A stretch of 47,124 nt of DNA, from assembly GCA_023423995.1 (NCBI GenBank), contig JAFAEL010000156.1:1-47124 (forward strand), in the 5' to 3' direction. A program made the position numbers and the translations under genes. Origin of the DNA: Pseudomonadota bacterium. GTDB lineage: Bacteria; Pseudomonadota; Alphaproteobacteria; Rhizobiales; Beijerinckiaceae. Under the pieces are notes generated by a model, which worked only from the letters and a program-made list of their open reading frames with translations, was not told the DNA's origin and ran no database searches. Within the stretch, counting starts at the first letter, position 1; each line of letters starts with the position of its first letter. Positions 39,912 through 47,124 of this stretch are shown piece by piece.

Positions 39912-41741
39912 TCAGGCCGCCTTCAGGGCCGGCAGGCGGACGATGAAGCGGGCGCCCCGGGCCGGCTGGCCTTTCGGGCCCGGCGGACGTTTTGCGGCCC
40001 GGATCGTCCCCCGATGGGCTTCGACGATCTGGCGCGAGATTGAGAGGCCAAGCCCGGAATTCTGGCCGAAGCCGTGATCGGGCCGGTCCGTGTAGAAGCG
40101 CTCGAAGATCCGCTCGATCGCGTGCGGCGGGATACCTGGGCCCTCGTCGTCGACGGTGATCTCGACCTCGCGGTCCCGCCGCGCGACCGTGACCTGCACG
40201 ACGCTCTCCGGCGGCGAGAACGACCGGGCATTGTCGAAGAGGTTGTTGAAGACCTGAGCGAGCCGCGAATCGTGCCCAGCGATGGTGAAGGCGTCCGCCG
40301 GACCGCGCTCGACCGAGACCTTGATCTCCGGCTCGTGTGGACGCCGCCGCTCGTTGGCGAGCGAGACCACGGTCTCCACGAGCCGCCGCATGTCGATCGG
40401 CTCCGCCTCCTCCCGGGCGAGTTCCGCGTCCAGCCTGGACGCGTCGGAAATGTCGCTGATGAGCCGGTCGAGGCGTCGCACGTCGTGCTGGATGATCGAC
40501 ATCAGCCGCTCGCGGGTCGAGTCCGTCTTGGCGACGGGCAGCGTCTCGACGGCGCTCCGCAGGGAGGTCAGCGGGTTCTTGAGCTCATGCGCCACGTCCG
40601 CCGCGAAGGACTGGATGGCGTCGATGCGGTTGTAGAGCGCGTGCGTCATGTCGCGAAGCGCGCCCGAGAGGTGCCCGATCTCGTCCGATCGGCGGGTGAA
40701 GTCGGGGATCTCGTGGCGCGCCTTGGTGCCGCGCCGGACGCGCTCGGCGGCCTCCGCGAGGCGCCGCACCGGCCCCGCGATCGCGCCCGCCAGCAGCACC
40801 GACAGAACCACCATCACCAGCGCGGCGACCAGGAACACCTGGAGCAGCTGGAAGCGCTCGGACGCGATGGTCGCATCGATGTCGCCGCCCTGCGTCGAGA
40901 GAAGCAAGGCGCCGCGGACCGCCCCCTGGCGCTGAATGGGTACCGCCACGGAGACGATTGTCTCCCCCCTCTGGTTAGCCCGGACGGAGGAGGCCGTCTG
41001 CCCGCCGAGGGCGCGCTGCACTTCCGGAAGCGTCCGGGCATCCGCCGGACCGACATCGTCGATCTGCGGCCGCTCCCGCTGGAAGAGCCGGTTCAGGGCG
41101 TTCCAGCCGCGTTCCATCAGGCTGGGTTTCGGCGGCTTCGAGATGGGCGCCGGCTCCTGACGCAGGTCGCCGCGGGAATAGAGCGTGCGGGAATCCAGCG
41201 TGAGCGTCCCGTCCCGGTCGTAGATGCGTGCGCGGGTGCCGGTCGGGGTGACGAGACGGCGCAGAAGGGGCGCGACCCGCTCCGGGTTGACCGAGAACTG
41301 GAGCGGCGAGAACGGTTCCTCGGCCTGGCCGGGCTGCTCGCCGGCCTGGAGCTCCAGCAGGCGGTCCGGATCCATCGTGATCTGGCCGGTCTCCACCGTC
41401 GCGGACGCGGCAACCGCCCCGGCGATGATCTCGCCCTGGATGAGCAGGCTGTTCACCCGCGCTTCGATCAGGCCCTGCCGGAACTGGTTCAGCGTCAGGA
41501 ACCCGATCAGCAGGGCGATCAGGCCCGCGAGATTGAGAAGGATGATCCGCCGCGTCAGGCTCGAGGAGGCGCGGCTGAAAAGCCCGCGCCCGAGCTTCGG
41601 CATCCGCAGCGGGCGCCGCCGCGAGCTGTTCGATGACGCGGCCCCCGCTGGCATGTCGGGGGCAGCCTTGACCTCGTCGGCCTCGTCGCCGGCCGAGAGA
41701 TAGGCAGGCTCGTCAGGCCTCCTTGAAGCGATAGCCGACAC
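39912..41741 (-). CDS. chvG: Sensor histidine kinase ChvG (ExoS/BvrS type)
   Basis: 609 aa. Cytoplasmic N-terminus rich in Arg/Ser, helix at about 74-95, periplasmic sensor domain (about 96-305), helix at about 308-333, HAMP, DHp with His394 in [18 protein letters not shown], and HATPase motifs [21 protein letters not shown] and [10 protein letters not shown]. In Rhizobiales ChvG/ExoS responds to acid and envelope signals. A GTG at 41741 overlaps the chvI end by 29 bases; the N-terminal 30 residues are weakly conserved, so a later start is possible. hprK follows. Confidence 0.94.
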   Translation of the reverse strand: MSAIASRRPDEPAYLSAGDEADEVKAAPDMPAGAASSNSSRRRPLRMPKLGRGLFSRASSSLTRRIILLNLAGLIALLIGFLTLNQFRQGLIEARVNSLLIQGEIIAGAVAASATVETGQITMDPDRLLELQAGEQPGQAEEPFSPLQFSVNPERVAPLLRRLVTPTGTRARIYDRDGTLTLDSRTLYSRGDLRQEPAPISKPPKPSLMERGWNALNRLFQRERPQIDDVGPADARTLPEVQRALGGQTASSVRANQRGETIVSVAVPIQRQGAVRGALLLSTQGGDIDATIASERFQLLQVFLVAALVMVVLSVLLAGAIAGPVRRLAEAAERVRRGTKARHEIPDFTRRSDEIGHLSGALRDMTHALYNRIDAIQSFAADVAHELKNPLTSLRSAVETLPVAKTDSTRERLMSIIQHDVRRLDRLISDISDASRLDAELAREEAEPIDMRRLVETVVSLANERRRPHEPEIKVSVERGPADAFTIAGHDSRLAQVFNNLFDNARSFSPPESVVQVTVARRDREVEITVDDEGPGIPPHAIERIFERFYTDRPDHGFGQNSGLGLSISRQIVEAHRGTIRAAKRPPGPKGQPARGARFIVRLPALKAA

Positions 41742-42414
41742 CGTACAACGTCTCGATCATGTCGAAGGCTTGGTCGACGGCCTTGAACTTCTTGCGCAGG
41801 CGCTTGATGTGGCTGTCGATCGTACGGTCATCGACATAGACTTGGTCATCGTAGGCCGCATCCATGAGGGCGTTGCGGCTCTTCACCACGCCCGGGCGCG
41901 TCGCCAGCGCCTGCAGGATCAGGAACTCGGTGACCGTGAGGGTCACGGGCTCGCCCTTCCAGGTGCAGGAATGCCGCTCGGGATCCATCACGAGCTGGCC
42001 CCGCTCCAGGGCCTTCGCGGTGTCGTTCTCGCGCGGCTGAGTTGCATCCTTCGGCGCGCCGCGGCGAAGCACCGCTTTCACGCGCTCGACGAGGAGGCGT
42101 TGCGAGAAGGGCTTCCGGATGAAGTCGTCGGCCCCCATCTTCAGTCCGAACAGTTCGTCGATCTCCTCGTCCTTCGAGGTGAGGAAGATCACGGGAATGT
42201 CCGATTTCTGACGCAGGCGGCGGAGCAGCTCCATGCCGTCCATGCGGGGCATCTTGATGTCGAGGATGGCGAGATCGGCAGGGGATTGCCGGAGGCCGTC
42301 GAAAGCGGAGGCGCCGTCGGTATAGGTCTGGATCCTGTAGCCCTCGGCTTCCAGGGCGATCGATACTGAGGCCAGTATGTTGCGGTCGTCGTCCACGAGG
42401 GCGATGGTTGGCAT
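41713..42414 (-). CDS. chvI: Response regulator ChvI
   Basis: OmpR-family regulator of 233 aa. Receiver: DDD at 8-10, phospho-acceptor Asp52 in [22 protein letters not shown] and the KPF lysine. The winged helix includes [17 protein letters not shown], the region [15 protein letters not shown] and GVGYRFKE at the end. ChvI orthologues control envelope, motility and virulence or symbiosis genes, and pckA expression in Agrobacterium and Sinorhizobium. The ATG at 42414 is preferred; an upstream in-frame start adds 16 unsupported residues. The ATG is followed by the conserved [12 protein letters not shown]. Confidence 0.96.
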   Translation of the reverse strand: MPTIALVDDDRNILASVSIALEAEGYRIQTYTDGASAFDGLRQSPADLAILDIKMPRMDGMELLRRLRQKSDIPVIFLTSKDEEIDELFGLKMGADDFIRKPFSQRLLVERVKAVLRRGAPKDATQPRENDTAKALERGQLVMDPERHSCTWKGEPVTLTVTEFLILQALATRPGVVKSRNALMDAAYDDQVYVDDRTIDSHIKRLRKKFKAVDQAFDMIETLYGVGYRFKEA

Positions 42415-42564
42415 CTTGTCTCCTCGATGTGAGGCAGCGCGCCGGAAATCCGGTCGTCGCACCCACTCGGTTCAATGTCCACCGGCGCCAGAACGCATGG
42501 TGGCCAGTCGCTAAATAAGGCAGAGCGGGCCGATTACCAATTCAAGGTGGCCCCGGGACCCGTC

Positions 42565-43305
42565 ATGAGCGAGGAAAACGCGCCTAAAGCTGCCGAGTTC
42601 GACCCCGTCCCGCTCGCAAGGCAACTTCTTCGAACGGTGCGGTCCGGAGCGCTGGCAACGATCGACCGGGAGACGGGCGGGCCCTTCGCGACGCTCGTGA
42701 CCGTCGCGACCGATGTCGACGGCTCGCCTCTCCTCCTCGTCTCGGGATTGTCGGCCCACGCGGCAAATCTCGACGCGGATCCCCGCGCCTCCATCCTTCT
42801 GGCGGCGACCGGCCGCGGCGATCCTCTCGCCCATCCGCGCCTGACCGTGACGGGGCGGGTGGAGCGCTCCGCCGACCCTCGCGTCCGACGCCGCTTTCTC
42901 GCCCGCAACCCGAAATCGGAGCTCTACGCCGACTTCCCGGATTTCAGCTTCCGGCGGATGGCCGTCGAGGGCGCGCATCTGAACGGCGGCTTCGCGAAGG
43001 CCGGCCGCCTCGGCCCTGCGGAGCTCCTCACAGACATGACGGGCGCCGAGGCGCTCGTCCAAGCGGAGGAAGGCGCGGTGGCCCACATGAACACCGACCA
43101 CGCAGATGCGATTGCGCTCTACGCCACTCGGCTCGCCGGGGCACCCGATGGGAGGTGGCGATGCACGGGCATCGACCCCGAAGGGATGGACCTGGCCGCC
43201 GGTGACCTCACGGCGCGCCTCACCTACCCCGAACGGGTGGTCGAACCCGGCGCGTTGCGGCGCGTGCTGGTGGCGCTCGCGGGCGAGGCGCGGGCGCTCG
43301 CCTGA
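42565..43305 (+). CDS. HugZ-like heme/flavin-binding protein (PNPOx fold plus DUF2470)
   Basis: 246 aa. The N-terminal split-barrel pyridoxamine-phosphate-oxidase-like domain shows ALATIDRETGGPFATLVTVA and LVSGLSAHAANLDADPRASI. A linker leads to a DUF2470-type C-terminal domain with VAHMNTDHADAIALYA. This layout is shared by HugZ-type heme-degrading proteins and by flavoproteins of unknown role; heme degradation is not proven by sequence. The ATG at 42565 fits the conserved start better than a GTG-like start further upstream. It separates chvI from pckA, which are neighbours in many Rhizobiales. Confidence 0.83.
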   Translation: MSEENAPKAAEFDPVPLARQLLRTVRSGALATIDRETGGPFATLVTVATDVDGSPLLLVSGLSAHAANLDADPRASILLAATGRGDPLAHPRLTVTGRVERSADPRVRRRFLARNPKSELYADFPDFSFRRMAVEGAHLNGGFAKAGRLGPAELLTDMTGAEALVQAEEGAVAHMNTDHADAIALYATRLAGAPDGRWRCTGIDPEGMDLAAGDLTARLTYPERVVEPGALRRVLVALAGEARALA

Positions 43306-43324
43306 GAATGCGCGCATGACGCCC

Positions 43325-43353
43325 TTGTGACAGGCGGCCGTTTCCGGCTAATT
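43325..43353 (+). promoter_or_regulatory. Possible pckA promoter
   Basis: TTGTGA (43325-43330), 17-base spacer, CTAATT (43348-43353), 83 bases before the pckA start. Both boxes deviate from consensus. Confidence 0.35.
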
Positions 43354-43436
43354 GCCCGGCCGAACAAACCCGTTTGCACGCGACAGTTTCAGCTTCCAGT
43401 GTGGTAGCGTACGAACCTGTCCCGGAGGATACGTCC

Positions 43437-45050
43437 TTGGAAAATTTCGGCCGCCACAACGAGACGTTCGGCGCTGACAAAATCGGCTTTCGGAACCTCA
43501 AGGGCGTTCACTGGAACCTGACAGCCCCGTCGCTGGTCGGGGAATCGCTCGCCAGGGGCGAGTCCCACCTGATCCAAGGCGGCGCCCTCGCCGCCGATAC
43601 CGGCATCCACACGGGGCGCTCGCCGAAGGACAAGTTCATCGTCCGCGATGCGGACACCGAGAACGAGATCTGGTGGGACAACAACGGCTCGATCACCCGC
43701 GAGCAGTTCGATGTCATCCTGGAGGACTTCCTCAAGCAGGCCGAGGGCAAGGAGCTCTTCGCGCAGGACCTCTATGGCGGCGCGGACCCGGCACACCGCG
43801 TCAAGGCGCGCGTCTTCACCGAATACGCCTGGCACTCGCTCTTCATCCGCAATCTCCTGATCCGTCCGGACGAGAGCGAGATCGCGGGCTACACGCCCGA
43901 CCTGACGATCATCGACCTGCCCAGCTTCAAGGCTGACCCCGCCCGGCACGGCTGCCGCTCGGAGACGATCATCGCCTGCGACTTCACGCGGAAGATCGTG
44001 CTCATCGGCTCCTCGTCCTACGCGGGCGAGATGAAGAAGTCGGTATTCACCTACCTGAACTACGTGCTGCCGGCGAAGAAGATCATGCCGATGCACTGCT
44101 CGGCCAATGCCGGCCACGGCGGCGATTCCGCGGTGTTCTTCGGCCTGTCCGGGACGGGCAAGACGACGCTCTCCAACGATCCGAACCGCATTCTCATCGG
44201 CGACGACGAGCACGGCTGGGGCCCGAACGGCATCTTCAATTTCGAGGGCGGCTGCTACGCGAAGACGATCCGTCTCTCGCGCGATGCCGAGCCCGAGATC
44301 TACGCCACCACCGAGCGCTTCGGCACGGTCCTCGAGAACGTGGTGTTCGATCCCGTGACCCGGATCCCGGATTTCGACGACGCCTCGAAGACCGAGAATT
44401 CGCGCTGCGCCTACCCGATCGACTTCATCCCGAACGCCTCCCTCACGGGCCGGGCGGGCCACCCGAAGAACATCGTGATGCTCACCGCCGACGCGTTCGG
44501 CGTGCTCCCCCCGATCGCGAAGCTCACGGGCGCGGAGGCGATGTACCACTTCCTGTCCGGCTACACGGCCAAGGTCGCCGGCACGGAGAAGGGCCTGAAG
44601 GGCCCGGAGGCGACGTTCTCGACCTGCTTCGGGGCGCCCTTCATGCCGCGGCATCCTTCGGTCTACGGCAATCTCCTGCGCGAGCTGATCCAGCGCCACC
44701 ATGTCGATTGCTGGCTCGTGAACACGGGCTGGACGGGCGGCGGCGTCGCGACCGGCGGCCGGCGGATGCCGATCCGCGTCACCCGCCGGCTCCTGACGGC
44801 CGCGCTCGACGGCTCGCTCGCCAAGGCCGATTTCCGGCGCGACCCGTATTTCGGCTTCGCGGTGCCGACCTCGGTGCCGGGCGTCGAGCCGCACATCCTG
44901 TATCCGGTCAAGACCTGGCAGGATAAGGCGGCCTTCGCCGAGACGGCGAAGCGCCTGGTGGCGATGTTCCAGGAGAACTTCAAGCGCTTCGAGGCCCATG
45001 TGGACGCGGATGTCCGGGCGGCCGAGCCGCAGATGTCCATCGCGGCCTGA
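43437..45050 (+). CDS. pckA: Phosphoenolpyruvate carboxykinase (ATP)
   Basis: Makes PEP from oxaloacetate and ATP, the entry of gluconeogenesis. The P-loop is [11 protein letters not shown] at about 236. Also present are [10 protein letters not shown] (substrate arginine), [10 protein letters not shown], the metal/ATP segment IGDDEHGWG and [10 protein letters not shown]. Length 537 aa matches the family from a TTG start at 43437, backed by GGAGGA at 43423-43428; an earlier in-frame TTG at 43374 adds unsupported residues. ChvI controls pckA in related bacteria, and chvI lies nearby. A clear terminator follows. Confidence 0.96.
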   Translation: MENFGRHNETFGADKIGFRNLKGVHWNLTAPSLVGESLARGESHLIQGGALAADTGIHTGRSPKDKFIVRDADTENEIWWDNNGSITREQFDVILEDFLKQAEGKELFAQDLYGGADPAHRVKARVFTEYAWHSLFIRNLLIRPDESEIAGYTPDLTIIDLPSFKADPARHGCRSETIIACDFTRKIVLIGSSSYAGEMKKSVFTYLNYVLPAKKIMPMHCSANAGHGGDSAVFFGLSGTGKTTLSNDPNRILIGDDEHGWGPNGIFNFEGGCYAKTIRLSRDAEPEIYATTERFGTVLENVVFDPVTRIPDFDDASKTENSRCAYPIDFIPNASLTGRAGHPKNIVMLTADAFGVLPPIAKLTGAEAMYHFLSGYTAKVAGTEKGLKGPEATFSTCFGAPFMPRHPSVYGNLLRELIQRHHVDCWLVNTGWTGGGVATGGRRMPIRVTRRLLTAALDGSLAKADFRRDPYFGFAVPTSVPGVEPHILYPVKTWQDKAAFAETAKRLVAMFQENFKRFEAHVDADVRAAEPQMSIAA

Positions 45051-45070
45051 TCGACGCGGAGAGCGATGCG

Positions 45071-45096
45071 AGGCCCGGGTTCAGCCCGGGCCTTTT
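45071..45096 (+). terminator. Rho-independent terminator of pckA
   Basis: Perfect 9-bp stem AGGCCCGGG/CCCGGGCCT with a 5-base loop, followed by a run of T, 20 bases after the pckA stop. Confidence 0.85.
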
Positions 45097-45110
45097 CCGT
45101 TGAGGCTGCC

Positions 45111-45953
45111 ATGGCGGATGTCCCGACCCTGAGGCTTCCTTCCGGCGAGAGCGTCCCGGTGCTCGGCCAGGGCACCTGGATGATGGCCGAGGGGAACGGC
45201 CGGCGCGCGGACGAGATCGCCTCGCTCCGGCTCGGCCTCGACCTCGGCCTCACCCTGATCGACACGGCCGAGATGTATGCGGACGGCGCATCCGAGACGC
45301 TGGTCGGCGAAGCCATCGCGGGCCGGCGCGACGAGGTCTTCCTCGTGTCCAAGGTGCTGCCGAGCAATGCCGGCCGGGCGGCGGCGATCCGAGCCTGCGA
45401 GCGCAGCCTCGCCCGGCTCGGGACGGACCGGATCGATCTCTATCTCCTGCACTGGCGCGGCGGCACGCCGCTTTCCGAGACCCTGGCGGCCTTCGAGACG
45501 CTCGCGCGGGACGGCAAGATCCGGCACTGGGGGGTCAGCAATTTCGACCCGGACGACATGGCCGAGCTGGAGGGCCTGCCGGGCGGCGACGCCGTCGCCG
45601 CCAATCAGGTGCTCTACAACCTCACCCGGCGCGGCATCGAGTTCGACCTCCTCCCCCGCTGCCGCGAGCGTGGGATCCCCGTGATGGCGTATTCGCCGAT
45701 CGAGCAGGGCCGCATGCTCCGCCATCCGGCTCTTGCAAAGGTCGCCGCCCGGCATGGCGCCACGCCCGCCCAGGTTGGGCTCGCCTGGGTGCTGCGGCAG
45801 GATGGCGTCATGGCGATCCCGAAAGCGGGCCGACCAGAGCACGTTCGCGAGAACCGGGCCGCGCTCGACCTCAGGCTCACGGCCGACGATCTCGCGGAAC
45901 TCGACCGCGCCTTTCCCCCGCCAGCGCGCCCGCAGCCGCTCGAGATGCTATAG
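45111..45953 (+). CDS. Aldo/keto reductase
   Basis: 280 aa NADPH-dependent oxidoreductase with a TIM barrel. The catalytic tetrad is visible: Asp and Tyr in [14 protein letters not shown], Lys in [11 protein letters not shown] and His in LYLLHWRGG. The cofactor region includes [10 protein letters not shown] and [19 protein letters not shown]. Closest in style to YeaE/2,5-diketogluconate-reductase-like AKRs; the substrate is unknown. The ATG at 45111 follows the pckA terminator, so it has its own promoter or uses read-through. The oxidoreductase gene starts 39 bases later. Confidence 0.93.
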   Translation: MADVPTLRLPSGESVPVLGQGTWMMAEGNGRRADEIASLRLGLDLGLTLIDTAEMYADGASETLVGEAIAGRRDEVFLVSKVLPSNAGRAAAIRACERSLARLGTDRIDLYLLHWRGGTPLSETLAAFETLARDGKIRHWGVSNFDPDDMAELEGLPGGDAVAANQVLYNLTRRGIEFDLLPRCRERGIPVMAYSPIEQGRMLRHPALAKVAARHGATPAQVGLAWVLRQDGVMAIPKAGRPEHVRENRAALDLRLTADDLAELDRAFPPPARPQPLEML

Positions 45954-45992
45954 GGCCGCAATGGCCTGCCCCACCGAGGTCTGAAATACGTA

Positions 45993-47087
45993 ATGGAAGT
46001 GCTTGTCATCGGCGCAGGCGTCGTGGGCCTTGCCTGCGCGCGGGCGCTCGCCCGCAGCGGCCACTCGGTGATCGTGGCCGAGAAGGAGAGCGCGATCGGC
46101 TGCGGCGTCTCCTCCCGCAACAGCGAGGTCATCCATGCCGGGCTGTACTACCCGACGGATTCGCTGCGGGCGCGGCACTGCGTGAAAGGCCGCGAGCTCC
46201 TCTACGATTACTGCGCGAGCCACGGCGTGGCCGCGAAGCGCTGCGGCAAGCTCGTCGTGGCGACGACGGAGCTCGAAGTCCCCAAGATCGAAGGCATCTT
46301 CGAGCAGGGCCAGCGGAACGGTGTCGAGGGGCTGTCGATGATCGATGGGGGCCGGGCAAAGGCGCTCGAGCCGAACCTGTCCTGCCTCGCCGCCCTGCAC
46401 TCGGAGGAGACGGGCATCGTCGACAGCCACGGCTTCATGCTGGCGCTGCAGGGCGACATCGAGGACGCGTCCGGCAACCTGGCGCTCAATGCCGAGATCG
46501 AGAGCCTCACGCACACGGCGCTGGGCTGGAACGTGCGCTATGGCGGCGCCGATAGCGGCACCCTGACGGTCGATGCCGTGGTGATCGCGGCCGGGCTCGG
46601 AACGCAGGCGCTCGCGGGCGCGACCGAGGGCTACCCGCAGGACCGCATTCCGCCCCTCGTCTATGCGAAGGGCAACTATTTCGGCTGCCTGGGCAGGCCA
46701 GCCTTCACGCGGCTGATCTACCCGGCGCCGGTCGATGGCGGGCTGGGGACCCACCTCACCATCGATCTCGCCGGCCGGATGCGGTTCGGGCCGGATGTCG
46801 AGTGGGTCGACCGGCTCGACTACGAGGTCGACCCGGCCCGTTCCGAATCCTTCTACGCCTCCATCCGCCGCTATTGGCCCGGCCTTCCCGACGAGGCGCT
46901 GGTTCCCGATTATTCGGGCATCCGCCCGAAGCTGACCGGCCCGGGTGAGAAGCCCGCCGATTTCATGATCGAGGGGCCCGAGGAGCACGGGCTGAAACGC
47001 CTCGTCGCGCTTTTCGGGATCGAGAGCCCCGGCCTCACCTCGGCGCTCTCGATCGGGATCGAGGTCTGCGAGCGCATCGGCGAGTGA
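45993..47087 (+). CDS. FAD-dependent oxidoreductase, L-2-hydroxyglutarate-oxidase (LhgO)-like
   Basis: 364 aa D-amino-acid-oxidase (DAO) superfamily protein. The FAD-binding Rossmann motif is VLVIGAGVVGLACARALA with the acidic end of strand 2 in VIVAEKES. Then SSRNSEVIHAGLYYP, typical of the LhgO group, and ETGIVDSHGFM, VVIAAGLGTQAL, and the C-terminal FMIEGPEEHGLKRLVALFGIESPGL region. L-2-hydroxyglutarate would be oxidised to 2-oxoglutarate, but related proteins use other 2-hydroxy acids or imino acids, so substrate is tentative. Complete within the window. Confidence 0.87.
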   Translation: MEVLVIGAGVVGLACARALARSGHSVIVAEKESAIGCGVSSRNSEVIHAGLYYPTDSLRARHCVKGRELLYDYCASHGVAAKRCGKLVVATTELEVPKIEGIFEQGQRNGVEGLSMIDGGRAKALEPNLSCLAALHSEETGIVDSHGFMLALQGDIEDASGNLALNAEIESLTHTALGWNVRYGGADSGTLTVDAVVIAAGLGTQALAGATEGYPQDRIPPLVYAKGNYFGCLGRPAFTRLIYPAPVDGGLGTHLTIDLAGRMRFGPDVEWVDRLDYEVDPARSESFYASIRRYWPGLPDEALVPDYSGIRPKLTGPGEKPADFMIEGPEEHGLKRLVALFGIESPGLTSALSIGIEVCERIGE

Positions 47088-47090
47088 CGG

Positions 47091-47124
47091 TCAGCGCGGC
47101 CGGAGGAAACGCCCCGCCAGCATG
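47091..47124 (-). CDS. Possible C-terminal end of a gene entering from the right edge
   Basis: On the minus strand this stretch reads as ten codons (MLAGRFLRPR) and a TGA at 47093-47091, just past the oxidoreductase stop. A short basic tail is plausible for a convergent gene, but the stretch is too short to be sure and no product can be named. Confidence 0.3.
   Translation of the reverse strand, partial: MLAGRFLRPR

Overview
The window reads as a chromosomal core segment of a high-GC alphaproteobacterium of the order Hyphomicrobiales (Rhizobiales). The family is most likely Methylobacteriaceae or a close relative; this is my inference from protein sequence style and gene order, not from a search. 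Lineage markers include CtrA, a DivL-type kinase with tyrosine in place of the H-box histidine, ChvG/ChvI, a short HPr kinase with HPr and a mannose-type EIIA, alphaproteobacterial AddAB, and an AccD with a degenerate zinc ribbon. I see no tRNA, rRNA, CRISPR array, insertion sequence or prophage.

Layout. 1-2.7 kb: 3' part of glucose-6-phosphate isomerase, then mutL. 2.7-7 kb (minus strand): orphan TRAP binding protein, parvulin foldase, MNT-fold nucleotidyltransferase, NnrD and a histidine phosphatase. 7-10.8 kb: secA and a membrane protein. 10.9-13.7 kb: ctrA divergent from fliI-fliJ. 13.7-18.2 kb: GNAT, alpha/beta hydrolase, UPF0104-like membrane protein coupled to a methyltransferase, and an EamA exporter. 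18.3-20.2 kb: two unrecognised membrane proteins with predicted periplasmic domains. 20.2-23.4 kb: trpA-accD-folC. 23.4-37.8 kb (minus strand): trxA, addA, addB, a brnT/brnA toxin-antitoxin pair, a TsaE-AmgK-MurU fusion, divL and ahcY. 37.9-42.4 kb: a ChaC-like gene, then ptsH, EIIA, hprK, chvG and chvI. 42.6-47.1 kb: HugZ-like protein, pckA, an aldo/keto reductase and an FAD oxidoreductase.

How the genes work together. CtrA and DivL are two nodes of the alphaproteobacterial cell-cycle phosphorelay, and ctrA shares its upstream region with flagellar genes. ChvGI, HprK/HPr/EIIA and pckA form an envelope-stress and carbon-regulation block. AddAB and MutL cover DNA repair. The fused TsaE-AmgK-MurU protein joins tRNA t6A modification to peptidoglycan-sugar recycling. 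SecA and the parvulin serve protein export.

Most notable points: the three-domain TsaE-AmgK-MurU reading frame; a brnT toxin gene broken by one base beside an intact brnA antitoxin, inside an otherwise conserved gene block; a two-gene membrane/coiled-coil unit of unknown function; an MNT-family nucleotidyltransferase with no HEPN partner and a lost third acidic residue; and a perfect 9-2-9 palindrome just upstream of a good ahcY promoter.
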